Origin: UM-FILTER-49-7 sp964599895
GTDB lineage: Bacteria; Acidobacteriota; Holophagae; Thermotomaculales; Thermotomaculaceae
Direction: 5' to 3'
Assembly: GCA_964599895.1 (NCBI GenBank)
Contig: CAZRHT010000016.1
Location: 1 to 49,620, forward strand
Length of the DNA stretch: 49,620 nucleotides
In this document: positions 7,941 through 16,030 of the stretch, in pieces
How positions within the stretch are numbered: the stretch's first letter is position 1
Layout of the letters: each line of letters begins with the position of its first letter
Position numbers and translations under genes: made by a program
The notes under the pieces: model-generated
Database searches by the model: none
What the model was told of the DNA's origin: nothing
What the model saw: the letters and a program-made list of their open reading frames with translations, nothing else

Positions 7941-8990
7941 ATGAAAAAAATAGCAATTATCCTTTTTTATGTTCTAACAATTCCGACTGTGGCCGTAGCG
8001 GGAAATCGTCCACAGCAACTTTTGGGGAAGATGTTTCATGCCGTGGAACAGAATGTTTTTGCCACAGGCTACCGGAACCAGAAACAGATGACGGTTTCCG
8101 GTAATGTTGCGGTCACGACTCCCCCATCCACCGTTTCACGTAAACTGCAGATGATCAACACGAACTTGAGTTTTTCATTCGGCATGGCCGGAATTGTGCT
8201 TCCTGACGGCAGATGTAAGCTGGATTTTTCCGGAGATATGGGGGACGTCACAATGGCGAAGACAGCTCGCCGGGAAATCCTCTATTCTACGGATTTCAAT
8301 GCATATTCTGTAACGAACAAGAGTACAACTTCACACGCATTAAATTTTCACACCTACTTTATCAGGAAATTGAACAACATAAGTTCGGACTTCATGACCT
8401 CGGGGAGATGGAGTTTTCAGCTTGGCCATGAGGTCGTCTACGGTGCGGATAAGTGCTACGTTGTTACAGTGGCAACTGAGTTCAAAGAAGGGACACGGCG
8501 TAAAGCCAGGGCGCGTGTGCAAAACCTTGACGACCTGATTACATTCTGGAAACGGGGTAAAATCAGCTTCACAATCCGAAAAAAGGACTTCATGCCGGTA
8601 CGGATTGTATATGAAAATCCGGAAGAAAACATAAATTCTGAAATCACATTTGCTTATGACGGCAAGACTCACCGTCCCCTTCGCCTCGATGTCACCGGAA
8701 ACGCGGCTGGTGTGGCCGGTAGCGGACAGGCGTCCATCTCCTATTCACCCACCGGTGAATTCAGTACTGTTTCCCTCCAGTTTGACAACGCCCTCGGGCA
8801 GTCTATATCCCTGGATCTGAACCTTGAATTCTCCGGAACCGCAGACATGTCCATCCTTGGTTTTCTGCCACCTATGGATGCCCAACGTATGGTAAAGCAG
8901 AACCTCAAACTTCTCATGCTCACCAACATCGCCGGTTCACTGCTTCGAATGCAGCAGGCCGGCATCAACATTAAAACCATCAAATTCTGA
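7941..8990 (+). CDS. Exported protein of unknown function, beta-rich
   Basis: This product of 349 residues has a clear signal peptide (MKKIAIILFYVLTIPTVAVAG, cleavage after AVA). I do not recognise the family. The mature protein is rich in alternating hydrophobic/polar strands (for example SEITFAYDGKTHRPLRLDVTG and GQASISYSPTGEFSTVSLQFDN), compatible with a LolA/LppX-like or other periplasmic beta-sheet fold, and ends with a helical segment. The ATG at 7941 is preferred; in-frame GTG 7923 and TTG 7932 fall within the terminator hairpin and its T tract. Transcription must either read through that terminator or start within the gamma gene. It is followed by a hairpin and then the metal-efflux control region. 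Confidence 0.75.
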   Translation: MKKIAIILFYVLTIPTVAVAGNRPQQLLGKMFHAVEQNVFATGYRNQKQMTVSGNVAVTTPPSTVSRKLQMINTNLSFSFGMAGIVLPDGRCKLDFSGDMGDVTMAKTARREILYSTDFNAYSVTNKSTTSHALNFHTYFIRKLNNISSDFMTSGRWSFQLGHEVVYGADKCYVVTVATEFKEGTRRKARARVQNLDDLITFWKRGKISFTIRKKDFMPVRIVYENPEENINSEITFAYDGKTHRPLRLDVTGNAAGVAGSGQASISYSPTGEFSTVSLQFDNALGQSISLDLNLEFSGTADMSILGFLPPMDAQRMVKQNLKLLMLTNIAGSLLRMQQAGINIKTIKF

Positions 8991-9017
8991 TTTTTTCCGC
9001 GTTGACACGCGGGAAAA
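8991..9017. terminator. Hairpin after the exported-protein gene
   Basis: TTTTTTCCGCG (8991-9001) can pair with CGCGGGAAAA (9008-9017) around TTGACA, with one bulge. It starts right after the stop codon at 8990. It has no strong downstream T tract, so termination is plausible but not certain. Confidence 0.4.
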
Positions 9018-9143
9018 GTGAAAGTGCGTGTTGGCGAGGGAGGGAAAGAAGTAAACCCGGGACTAAGCCAATTCCCTGATTCTTCTTCCACGCACAGACA
9101 CTCGCACCCGCACTCTCCCGTTCGCTGCAGCGAACCGGAGAGT
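9018..9143. repeat. Intergenic repeat block with a 32-base palindrome
   Basis: No gene is seen in 8991-9298. This part contains GTGAAAGTGCGTG (9018-9030), resembling GTGAAAGTGCGAGTGCGTG in the gap at 20424; GCCAATTCCCTGAT (9067-9080), identical to part of a hairpin at 46977; and a palindrome at 9112-9143. In the palindrome, ACTCTCC and GTTCGC pair with GCGAAC and GGAGAGT around TGCA, with one C-C mismatch in each strand. The palindrome lies roughly 130-160 bases upstream of the start expected from the sigma-54 promoter below. Confidence 0.6.
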
Positions 9144-9245
9144 GGCCAGAAACTGATTACATCTCACCAGAAACTGTTGCACTCCGGGATAATCCACTAT
9201 TCAAGAACTATATTAAAAATAATGACTTAGCTATGTTTGCCGTTG

Positions 9246-9261
9246 TGGCACAAGTCTTGCT
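9246..9261 (+). promoter_or_regulatory. Sigma-54 promoter of the copper/silver efflux operon
   Basis: TGGCACAAGTCTTGCT fits the sigma-54 consensus TGGCAC-N5-TTGCW exactly: GG at 9247-9248 (-24) and GC at 9259-9260 (-12), ten bases between. The expected start, near 9272, leaves about 27 bases before the tolC-type ATG, which has its own ribosome site ACGGAGG (9283-9289). Confidence 0.7.
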
Positions 9262-9298
9262 TTTAATGAAGTGCGAATACTGAACGGAGGTACGCGGG

Positions 9299-10738
9299 AT
9301 GCAAACCAGAAGATTCATGGTCATAATTATCGGTTGCTGGGTCGGATTGGCGGGTTTGAATACTGCAGCACAATCACTAGAAACTAAAGACTCATCTTTC
9401 TCTTCATACCTCAGTACAACGGATGCTTCTGCCGAATCCAACGAAAACGCAATTACCACCTTGGTACAGGAAGCGCTCATGAACAACCCGCAGATCAAGG
9501 CGCAATTGTACCGGGTTCGGGCCGCTGAGAAACGACCGTCGCAGGCCGACGTACTGCCCGATCCAACAGCGGATGTACAATTCATGATGCTTCCCATTAA
9601 TGGCGGCTTCAATGCCAGTGATGCTCTCACGAAGGGGGTGTCCATCGGTATTACGCAGCATTTTCCATATCCCGGAAAGTTAAAACTGAAAAAACAGAAA
9701 GCCCAGCGTCAGGTGGACGTAGCCAGGATTCAACTGAAGGCACTGGAAAGCAGTTTGAGAGGAAAAGTCATATCGGCTTCTTACCAGTATGCCCTGTATG
9801 TTCATCTCCTGGACATCAACGACAAAATCCAGGATGCTTTAAAAGCAGCGGCCAGAGGCGCGGCAGCCATCTACGGATCAGGGAAAGGCAGTCAGGCAGA
9901 CGTGCTTATCGCCCAGACGGCGCTGACCAGATCCAAATCCGAGAGAATTACCCTGAACAAGCAGCTCAATATTGCCCGTGCCCACCTTGATGATCTGATC
10001 GGGAGCCCGGTACCCATTGACTTAATCACCGGAATCACAATCCCTGAACCCGAGAGCCTGCCGCCTTTTGAGACCCTCATTCAAGACCTGCGGAATACGG
10101 CCCCCATGGTATTGAAAGCCCAGGCAGAGGTCGACGTTAGGGCAAAGCAGGTTGACATTGCGAAAAAGAATTTCAAGCCCAACTTTTTCGTGGGTGGCCG
10201 CTATCGTCATAATGATGTAACGATGGGTGGTCACGACTATTTTACGGCCGTGGTCGGTATGACGCTTCCCTTCTTCCACAGGAAGAAGCTGTACATGCCG
10301 GCGCTCCAGGAGGCCAGTCTCATGAGGGAAAGCGCCACGCGAGAAGCTGACAGCGTTCTTGACGAAGCCCGGTTCATGTTGACAGATGCCTACCAGACCG
10401 GCAGTCATGATCTGGATATCTACTCGCTTTACAAGGATGGATTGCTGATTCAGGCAAACAAAGCTTTCCAGTCCGCCCTGGCTTCTTACACCGTAGGAAA
10501 GAGCGACTTTATGACCCTGCTCAGATCACTTACCGACTACTACAACTATCAGTCGCAAGCACTCATGTCCAAGGTTGATTATCATGTTTCCGTGGCACGG
10601 ATGGAAGCCGTGCTGGGTCGTTCAATCCGGACAATGAGAGCAGCAGGACCGTCAGGGGATGCGCATGAGAAGAAGACAGAAAAAGTGCCGGATGATTCGG
10701 CGCAAGAGCACCGTTACAGGGAGGACAAACACAAATGA
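9299..10738 (+). CDS. TolC/CusC-type outer membrane efflux channel
   Basis: Product of 479 residues. A signal peptide spans about 1-25 (MQTRRFMVIIIGCWVGLAGLNTAAQ). The body has the two long helical repeats of the OEP family: VQEALMNNPQIKAQLYRVRAAEKRP near 57-81 opens repeat one, and VLKAQAEVDVRAKQVDIAKKNFKPNFFVGGRYRH near 270-305 opens repeat two. No lipobox Cys is seen, unlike CusC. It would form the outer membrane duct of the tripartite pump completed by the CusB and CusA genes downstream. The start has ACGGAGG nine bases upstream. The last 25 residues are charged and low in complexity. A scaffold gap lies in the intergenic space right after it. Confidence 0.9.
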   Translation: MQTRRFMVIIIGCWVGLAGLNTAAQSLETKDSSFSSYLSTTDASAESNENAITTLVQEALMNNPQIKAQLYRVRAAEKRPSQADVLPDPTADVQFMMLPINGGFNASDALTKGVSIGITQHFPYPGKLKLKKQKAQRQVDVARIQLKALESSLRGKVISASYQYALYVHLLDINDKIQDALKAAARGAAAIYGSGKGSQADVLIAQTALTRSKSERITLNKQLNIARAHLDDLIGSPVPIDLITGITIPEPESLPPFETLIQDLRNTAPMVLKAQAEVDVRAKQVDIAKKNFKPNFFVGGRYRHNDVTMGGHDYFTAVVGMTLPFFHRKKLYMPALQEASLMRESATREADSVLDEARFMLTDAYQTGSHDLDIYSLYKDGLLIQANKAFQSALASYTVGKSDFMTLLRSLTDYYNYQSQALMSKVDYHVSVARMEAVLGRSIRTMRAAGPSGDAHEKKTEKVPDDSAQEHRYREDKHK

Positions 10739-10907
10739 TTACAAAAGATTGCACATTCTCAAGTTCAGGTTGCTGGATTTCGTCNNNNNNNNNNNNNNNN
10801 NNNNNNNNNNNNNNNNNNNNNNNNNNNNNNNNNNNNNNNNNNNNNNNNNNNNNNNNNNNNNNNNNNNNNNNNNNNNNNNNNNNNGCTGGATTTCGTCGGG
10901 TGCTTGA
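10735..10907 (+). CDS. Possible 19-codon leader ORF interrupted by the scaffold gap
   Basis: An ATG at 10735 overlaps the tolC-type stop (ATGA). If the N run and one copy of the flanking 13-base repeat are removed, the frame reads MITKDCTFSSSGCWISSGA and stops at 10905-10907, just before the CusB ribosome site. Two Cys residues make a metal-sensing leader conceivable, but short ORFs like this often arise by chance. There is no visible ribosome site of its own. Confidence 0.2.
10785..10884. other. 100-N scaffold gap flanked by identical 13-base ends
   Basis: Exactly 100 N. The 13 bases before it (10772-10784) and after it (10885-10897) are identical: GCTGGATTTCGTC. This pattern is what two overlapping contig ends give when a scaffolder inserts a default gap, so there may be no missing DNA. 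Removing the Ns and one repeat leaves 71 bases between the tolC-type stop and the CusB start. Confidence 0.8.
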
Positions 10908-10922
10908 GAGGGAGGTGTCACT

Positions 10923-12338
10923 GTGAAGCGAATTATTTTTGTAATGGTCCTCGCCGTTTTCCTGGCGTTCATGTTCGGTCGGTCGACAGCGGAGAAATCT
11001 CATGTGGACACCCTGAAAGGTTCTGAAAAGACCACTGCCCCTCATGTCAAGAAACAACTTTATACGTGCGGGATGCACCCTCAGGTCATCCAGGACCACC
11101 CCGGTGATTGCCCGATCTGTGGTATGAAATTGACGCCTGTTAAGAATACGGATTCGAAAGTGTCTGAAAAAGATAAAAACACTGAGCGAAAGGTCCTCTA
11201 CTGGCGGGCACCAATGGATCCGACGTACATCTCCAAGAAACCGGGAAAATCACCCATGGGAATGGACCTCGTACCTGTTTACAATGATGAAGTTTCTTCA
11301 GGCGAGATTACCATCAGCCCTGCTGTGGAGCAGAACATTGGCATTACTACTGCCACCGTCCGGAGCGGTCCGCTTTCCCGTGCAATTAAAACTTATGGAA
11401 GCACTACATGGAATGAGAAAACGCTGTCCGCAATAAATACAAAAATTGACGGCTGGATTGAGAAGCTCTACGTGAACGAGACAGGCCAGCGGGTCCGAAA
11501 GGGGCAGCCACTCCTTTCAATTTATTCCCCACAGCTCGTCGCCACACAGCGGGAGTACCTTGCGGCACTGGATACTGCCCGTGCCCTCCAGAAGAGTTCC
11601 GACGCGACGGTGGCCCAGGGTGGCAAGGACTTGCTCGTAGCGGCGCGCCGTCGTCTCACATTGTGGGACATTTCCGGCAAACAGATTGACAGGCTTGAGA
11701 GGACCAGAAACGTCCGGAAAAACCTGACACTTTACTCACCGATCAGCGGGATTGTGACCCACCGGGCTGTTGTTGTTGGAGACCATGTGAAAGCGGGTAT
11801 GAACCTCCTGAAAATTGCTGCTCTCGATCCAATCTGGGTTATCGGTTCCGTCTATGAGTCCGACATTCCGCTGGTAAAGAAGGGAATGGAAGCGAAGGTG
11901 TCCTTTGATAACCTCCCTGGAGAGTCTTTTAAGGGAAAGGTTGATTATTCTTATCCCTATCTCGAAGGCGCTTCCCGCACCGGTAAGATCCGAATTGTTA
12001 TGCCCAACAAAGATGGGAAAATCCTGCCTGAAATGTATGCCTCTGTGGCTTTGTCTGTTCAACTTTCTCCGGAAACGCTCCAGATTCCATCCAATGCGGT
12101 CATCCGGGCGTCCTCGAACGATACCATTGTTTTTATTGCAAAGGGCGATGGAAAGTTCGAAGGCAGAAAAGTAGTCCTTGGACCGATTGGTGACGGTGAC
12201 ACGGTGATGGTGAAAGCCGGACTTGAAGCCGGCGAAAAGGTTGTTACCTCGGCTCAGTTCCTTCTCGATTCCGAGAGCAACCTGAAGGCGGCCATTCAAA
12301 ATATGCTGGATTCGCAGAAACAGGGGAAATCACAATGA
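10923..12338 (+). CDS. cusB: CusB-type periplasmic adaptor with tandem heavy-metal-binding domains
   Basis: The adaptor has 471 residues; GTG start with GGGAGG at 10909-10914. A hydrophobic N-terminus (about 1-22) exports or anchors it. Residues 47-72 form a heavy-metal-binding domain, YTCGMHPQVIQDHPGDCPICGMKL, with three Cys and two Met. A second, Cys-less copy follows near 93-120 (YWRAPMDPTYISKKPGKSPMGMD), with Met ligands. Then come the membrane-fusion parts: barrel-sandwich hybrid near 175-295 (GWIEKLYVNETGQRVRKGQPLL), a helical hairpin (QREYLAALDTARALQ), and the beta-barrel and membrane-proximal domains. CusB links the inner membrane pump to the outer channel and hands Cu(I)/Ag(I) to CusA. 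The stop overlaps the cusA start (ATGA). Confidence 0.92.
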   Translation: MKRIIFVMVLAVFLAFMFGRSTAEKSHVDTLKGSEKTTAPHVKKQLYTCGMHPQVIQDHPGDCPICGMKLTPVKNTDSKVSEKDKNTERKVLYWRAPMDPTYISKKPGKSPMGMDLVPVYNDEVSSGEITISPAVEQNIGITTATVRSGPLSRAIKTYGSTTWNEKTLSAINTKIDGWIEKLYVNETGQRVRKGQPLLSIYSPQLVATQREYLAALDTARALQKSSDATVAQGGKDLLVAARRRLTLWDISGKQIDRLERTRNVRKNLTLYSPISGIVTHRAVVVGDHVKAGMNLLKIAALDPIWVIGSVYESDIPLVKKGMEAKVSFDNLPGESFKGKVDYSYPYLEGASRTGKIRIVMPNKDGKILPEMYASVALSVQLSPETLQIPSNAVIRASSNDTIVFIAKGDGKFEGRKVVLGPIGDGDTVMVKAGLEAGEKVVTSAQFLLDSESNLKAAIQNMLDSQKQGKSQ

Positions 12339-15300
12339 TTGGTCGCGTAATAGACTGGTCCATCAAGAACCGATACCTCGTGCTCATTCTTACTGGTCTC
12401 TTCATTGCAGCCGGAGTTATTGTCATGCGCAATACCCCGGTGGACGCTATTCCGGACCTTTCCGACACCCAGGTGATTGTTTTTACTCAGTACCAGGGTC
12501 AGAGCCCCCAGGTGGTGGAAGATCAGGTCACATACCCGCTCACAACAGCGATGCTTGCGGTGCCCAAGGCTACCGTGGTGAGGGGATACTCGTTCTTCAA
12601 TTTTTCCCTTGTTTACATTATTTTTAAGGACGGAACCGACATCTACTGGGCGCGCAGCAGGGTTCTAGAATATTTAAATTATGTTACACCCAGGCTACCC
12701 GCTGGAGTTGCTCCGCAGCTCGGCCCCGACGCCACGGGTGTTGGTTGGGTTTACGAGTATGCCCTTGTGGACCGGTCCGGAAAGCATCGCCTCGACGAAC
12801 TGAGATCTCTCCAGGACTGGTACCTGCGCTATCAGTTGCAAACAGTCCCTGGCGTTGCCGAAGTGGCCAGTATCGGTGGGTACGTCAAGCAATATCAGAT
12901 TGAGATAGATCCCAACAAACTGGCGGCTTACCACATTTCCATGAATCAGGTCAAACACGCCATACAACGTTCCAACAATGATGTCGGCGGCAGGATTGTG
13001 GAAAGAGCCGAGACGGAGTATATGGTGCGTGGTCTCGGATACATCAAGAGTCTGGATGATCTGCGAAAGATTCCCATCGGGCTTGATCCGGGAGGTATCC
13101 CCATTCTATTGGGCCAGGTGGCACAGGTCCATCTGGGACCGGAACTGCGCAGGGGACTGGCCGACCTCAACGGTGAGGGCGACGTGGCGGGCGGTGTGGT
13201 TGTCATGCGCTTCGGTGAAAACGCCCTGAAAACCATTAACGCGGTAAAGGCAAAACTGAAGGAATTGAAAAAGGGGTTGCCGCCCGGCGTTGAAATTGTG
13301 GAGGTGTATGATCGCTCCGGTTTGATAGACAGAAGCATTGGCTTTCTTAAGAACAAGCTGATAGAGGAGCTGCTCATCGTTTCACTGGTGTGCATTTTGT
13401 TTCTCTTCCACTTCAGGAGTGCCCTGGTTGCCATTTTCATGCTGCCGCTGGGAATCATGGCGGCCCTCATTATCATGTATTTCCAGGGACTCAACAGCAA
13501 CATCATGAGTCTGGGAGGCATTGCCATTGCCATGGGGGCCATGGTGGATTCTGCCATCATTATGATTGAGAATGCCCACAAGAAGATGGAACACGGGTAT
13601 GATCCCAAAAATCACTGGACAATTATCGCAGAGGCATCCAAAGAAGTGGGGCCAACCCTCTTCTGGTCACTGCTGGTCATCACTGTTTCCTTTCTCCCGA
13701 TTTTTGCCCTGAACCAGCAGTCGGGTCGTCTCTTCAAGCCCCTCGCCTTTACAAAGACGTACGCGATGGGAGCTTCGGCCTTTCTGGCCGTCATCCTGGC
13801 GCCGGTTCTGATGGGATGGTTCATCCGAGGCAGAATCCGCACCGACGCTGAAAATCCAATCAACCGATTCCTCGTCTGGATTTACCACCCTGTGGTTGAC
13901 TGGGTTCTGAAACATCGTCGTCTCGTATTGGTTCTTGCCCTCATGTGCATAGGAAGTACAATCTATCCCATACGCCATCTTGGTTCCGAATTCATGCCAC
14001 CCATCAACGAAGGCGATCTGCTCTATATGCCCACAACACTGCCCGGCATCTCCATTGGCAAGGCGAAGGAATTGCTCCAACAGACCGACCGCATTATCAA
14101 GAAATTTCCCGAGGTCAAATCGGTGTTCGGAAAAGTGGGTCGGGCGGAAACCGCAACAGACCCGGCACCGCTCACCATGATCGAAACGACCATTCAACTG
14201 TGGCAGAACAAATCTCACTGGCGAAATGTTTCGGAGGACCGCTGGTACTCAGAATGGGCCCCGGAATGGGCCAAAAAGGGCCTCCGCCTGCTCTGGCCGG
14301 AAACCAGAAAGATCACCCAGAAGGAGCTCATTGCGAAGCTCAATGACGCTATCCAGTTTCCCGGACTGGTGAATGCGTGGACCATGCCCATCAAGACCCG
14401 AATCGATATGCTCAGTACCGGCATCAAAACCCCCGTGGGTATCAAGATTCTGGGTCCCGACCTTGACACTCTCTCGAAACTGGCCAAAGAGGTGGAAGCC
14501 GTCGTAAGAAAGGTACCGGGAACACGCTCGGTTATTGCGGAGCGCGTGACAGGCGGGTACTACATGGACTACACAATAAACCGTGATGCGGCAGCACGCT
14601 ACGGCTTGACAGTGGGTGATATTCAGGACGTGATCCAGTCTGCCCTTGGTGGTATGAACGTAACGCAGACTGTAGAGGGCCTTGAACGGTATCCAGTTAA
14701 CCTCAGGTACATGCGGGACTACCGGGACAATCTGGAGGCTCTGAAGCGGGTTCTAATCACAACACCCACCGGTGCCCGTATCCCGATTTCCCAGGTTTCA
14801 TCATTTTCCCTCCACCAGGGGCCACCGGCAATAAAGACGGAAAACTCCAGAAAAACGGCGTGGCTCTATGTGGATCTTGAGAGCTCTGACATCGGGGGCT
14901 ATGTCGAGCGTGCAAAGAAAGCTGTAGACGAACAGATAAAGCTGCCCGCCAAATACAACATTGTCTGGAGCGGACAGTATGAATACATGGAACAGGCAAG
15001 GAAGCGCCTGATGGTAGCTGTGCCGGTGACATTTGTTCTTATCCTGCTTCTTCTGTTCTTTAACACGCACTCATTCAGCAAGGTTGGCATCGTGGTCCTG
15101 GCTGTTCCCTTTTCGCTGGTCGGGTCGTTCTGGCTGCTCTACATACTGGGATATCACCTTTCGGTGGCGGTTTGGGTTGGGATCATCGCCCTTGCCGGGC
15201 TTGATGCCGAAACCGGTGTGGTTATGCTTCTCTATCTGGACCTCGCCCATGATCTCTGGGCCAGGCTTGGGCGTATGAAGACACTTGGAGACCTGAAACA

Positions 15301-15568
15301 GGCCATTTTCCATGGGGCAGTTAAGCGTATCCGGCCGAAAATGATGACGGTCGGAGCCATTGTCGCGGGATTGATTCCCATTATGCATGGAACCGGAACC
15401 GGTTCTTCCGTTATGAAGCGCATCGCCGCGCCAATGGTGGGAGGCGTTGTCACATCTCTCCTGCTGGAACTGGCTATCTATCCCGTGCTCTATTACTATC
15501 TGAAGCGCCCGCACCTGGATCCATCACTGGAGCCTACGTCGGAGGAACTCGTTCACGAAACCCATTGA
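12335..15568 (+). CDS. cusA: CusA-type Cu(I)/Ag(I) RND efflux pump
   Basis: The pump has 1077 residues, typical for heavy-metal RND pumps: 12 membrane helices with two large periplasmic loops. N-terminal IGRVIDWSIKNRYLVL and AIPDLSDTQVIV are family hallmarks. The three methionines that bind Cu(I)/Ag(I) in E. coli CusA appear conserved by context: M565 in LLYMPTTLPG, M615 in APLTMIETT and M692 in RIDMLSTGI. That supports monovalent copper/silver rather than zinc or cobalt. Proton-relay residues are present: D in GAMVDSAIIMIEN, E in LAGLDAETGVVML, K in VKRIRPKMMT. An insert of about 28 residues (around 630-660) separates the second and third Met relative to E. coli. The start overlaps the cusB stop, and a cobalamin riboswitch region follows. 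Confidence 0.95.
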   Translation: MIGRVIDWSIKNRYLVLILTGLFIAAGVIVMRNTPVDAIPDLSDTQVIVFTQYQGQSPQVVEDQVTYPLTTAMLAVPKATVVRGYSFFNFSLVYIIFKDGTDIYWARSRVLEYLNYVTPRLPAGVAPQLGPDATGVGWVYEYALVDRSGKHRLDELRSLQDWYLRYQLQTVPGVAEVASIGGYVKQYQIEIDPNKLAAYHISMNQVKHAIQRSNNDVGGRIVERAETEYMVRGLGYIKSLDDLRKIPIGLDPGGIPILLGQVAQVHLGPELRRGLADLNGEGDVAGGVVVMRFGENALKTINAVKAKLKELKKGLPPGVEIVEVYDRSGLIDRSIGFLKNKLIEELLIVSLVCILFLFHFRSALVAIFMLPLGIMAALIIMYFQGLNSNIMSLGGIAIAMGAMVDSAIIMIENAHKKMEHGYDPKNHWTIIAEASKEVGPTLFWSLLVITVSFLPIFALNQQSGRLFKPLAFTKTYAMGASAFLAVILAPVLMGWFIRGRIRTDAENPINRFLVWIYHPVVDWVLKHRRLVLVLALMCIGSTIYPIRHLGSEFMPPINEGDLLYMPTTLPGISIGKAKELLQQTDRIIKKFPEVKSVFGKVGRAETATDPAPLTMIETTIQLWQNKSHWRNVSEDRWYSEWAPEWAKKGLRLLWPETRKITQKELIAKLNDAIQFPGLVNAWTMPIKTRIDMLSTGIKTPVGIKILGPDLDTLSKLAKEVEAVVRKVPGTRSVIAERVTGGYYMDYTINRDAAARYGLTVGDIQDVIQSALGGMNVTQTVEGLERYPVNLRYMRDYRDNLEALKRVLITTPTGARIPISQVSSFSLHQGPPAIKTENSRKTAWLYVDLESSDIGGYVERAKKAVDEQIKLPAKYNIVWSGQYEYMEQARKRLMVAVPVTFVLILLLLFFNTHSFSKVGIVVLAVPFSLVGSFWLLYILGYHLSVAVWVGIIALAGLDAETGVVMLLYLDLAHDLWARLGRMKTLGDLKQAIFHGAVKRIRPKMMTVGAIVAGLIPIMHGTGTGSSVMKRIAAPMVGGVVTSLLLELAIYPVLYYYLKRPHLDPSLEPTSEELVHETH

Positions 15569-15777
15569 CGCCTCTTTGTCGGGGAGAATAATGAGAGAAG
15601 GCTGAAAATGGAACCGAAAAAAAAGAAGCACGTATGGTGCAAATGATTGATGAGGTTGCCGACTGATTTCACAGGTTCCAGACTTTGTACATCCAACACC
15701 CACGGTACGATGAGTCGATATCGGCTGCGACATACCAAATATTGCATTCCCGAATGGAAAGTGGCACAATGGATTTG

Positions 15778-15934
15778 CCAGGCCCCCTGTGGGGTGAAAA
15801 GGGAATCCCGTGGAAATCGGGAACGGGCCCGCCGCTGTAATCGGGGACCAAAGCCGGAAAATGCCACTGTTTGCCACTAGGCGAATGGGAAGGCCCGGCG
15901 GAGGGTTGATCCGGAAGTCAGAAGACCTGCCTGG
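15778..15934 (+). promoter_or_regulatory. Cobalamin (adenosylcobalamin-type) riboswitch
   Basis: This leader has the conserved core in order. CCAGGC (15778-15783) and GCCTGG (15929-15934) form the closing stem P1. Inside are GTGAAAAGGGAA, GTGGAAATC, CCCGCCGCTGTAA, GGGGACCAAA, GCCACTG and GGGAAGG. The B12 box AGTCAGAAGACCTGCC is at 15916-15931, one base off the usual AGCCAGGAGACCTGCC pattern at two places. When B12 is bound the riboswitch should lower expression of the downstream uptake operon. The rest of the 15569-16030 gap holds only a hairpin (next entry) and the btuB ribosome site. Confidence 0.95.
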
Positions 15935-15955
15935 ACATTTCAGCTGACGGAGGCT

Positions 15956-15988
15956 CGGCGAATGATTTTATCTACCATTCATTCCCCG
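15956..15988 (+). promoter_or_regulatory. Candidate expression-platform hairpin of the riboswitch
   Basis: CGGCGAATGA (15956-15965) pairs with TCATTCCCCG (15979-15988), nine of ten positions, around a 13-base loop. It lies 21 bases after the aptamer and is followed by a U-rich but interrupted stretch (ATTTATTTGTTTC). It could act as a terminator, or be an antiterminator partner; the btuB ribosome site at 16018-16024 is outside it. Confidence 0.5.
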
Positions 15989-16030
15989 ACAGTCCAATTT
16001 ATTTGTTTCAGCATATGAAGGAGGATTTGT

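Noticed and set aside
15761..15778. Possible sigma-54 site (TGGCAC...TTGCC) before the riboswitch
   Set aside because: The spacing between TGGCAC and TTGC is seven bases instead of five, so the -24/-12 geometry is wrong.
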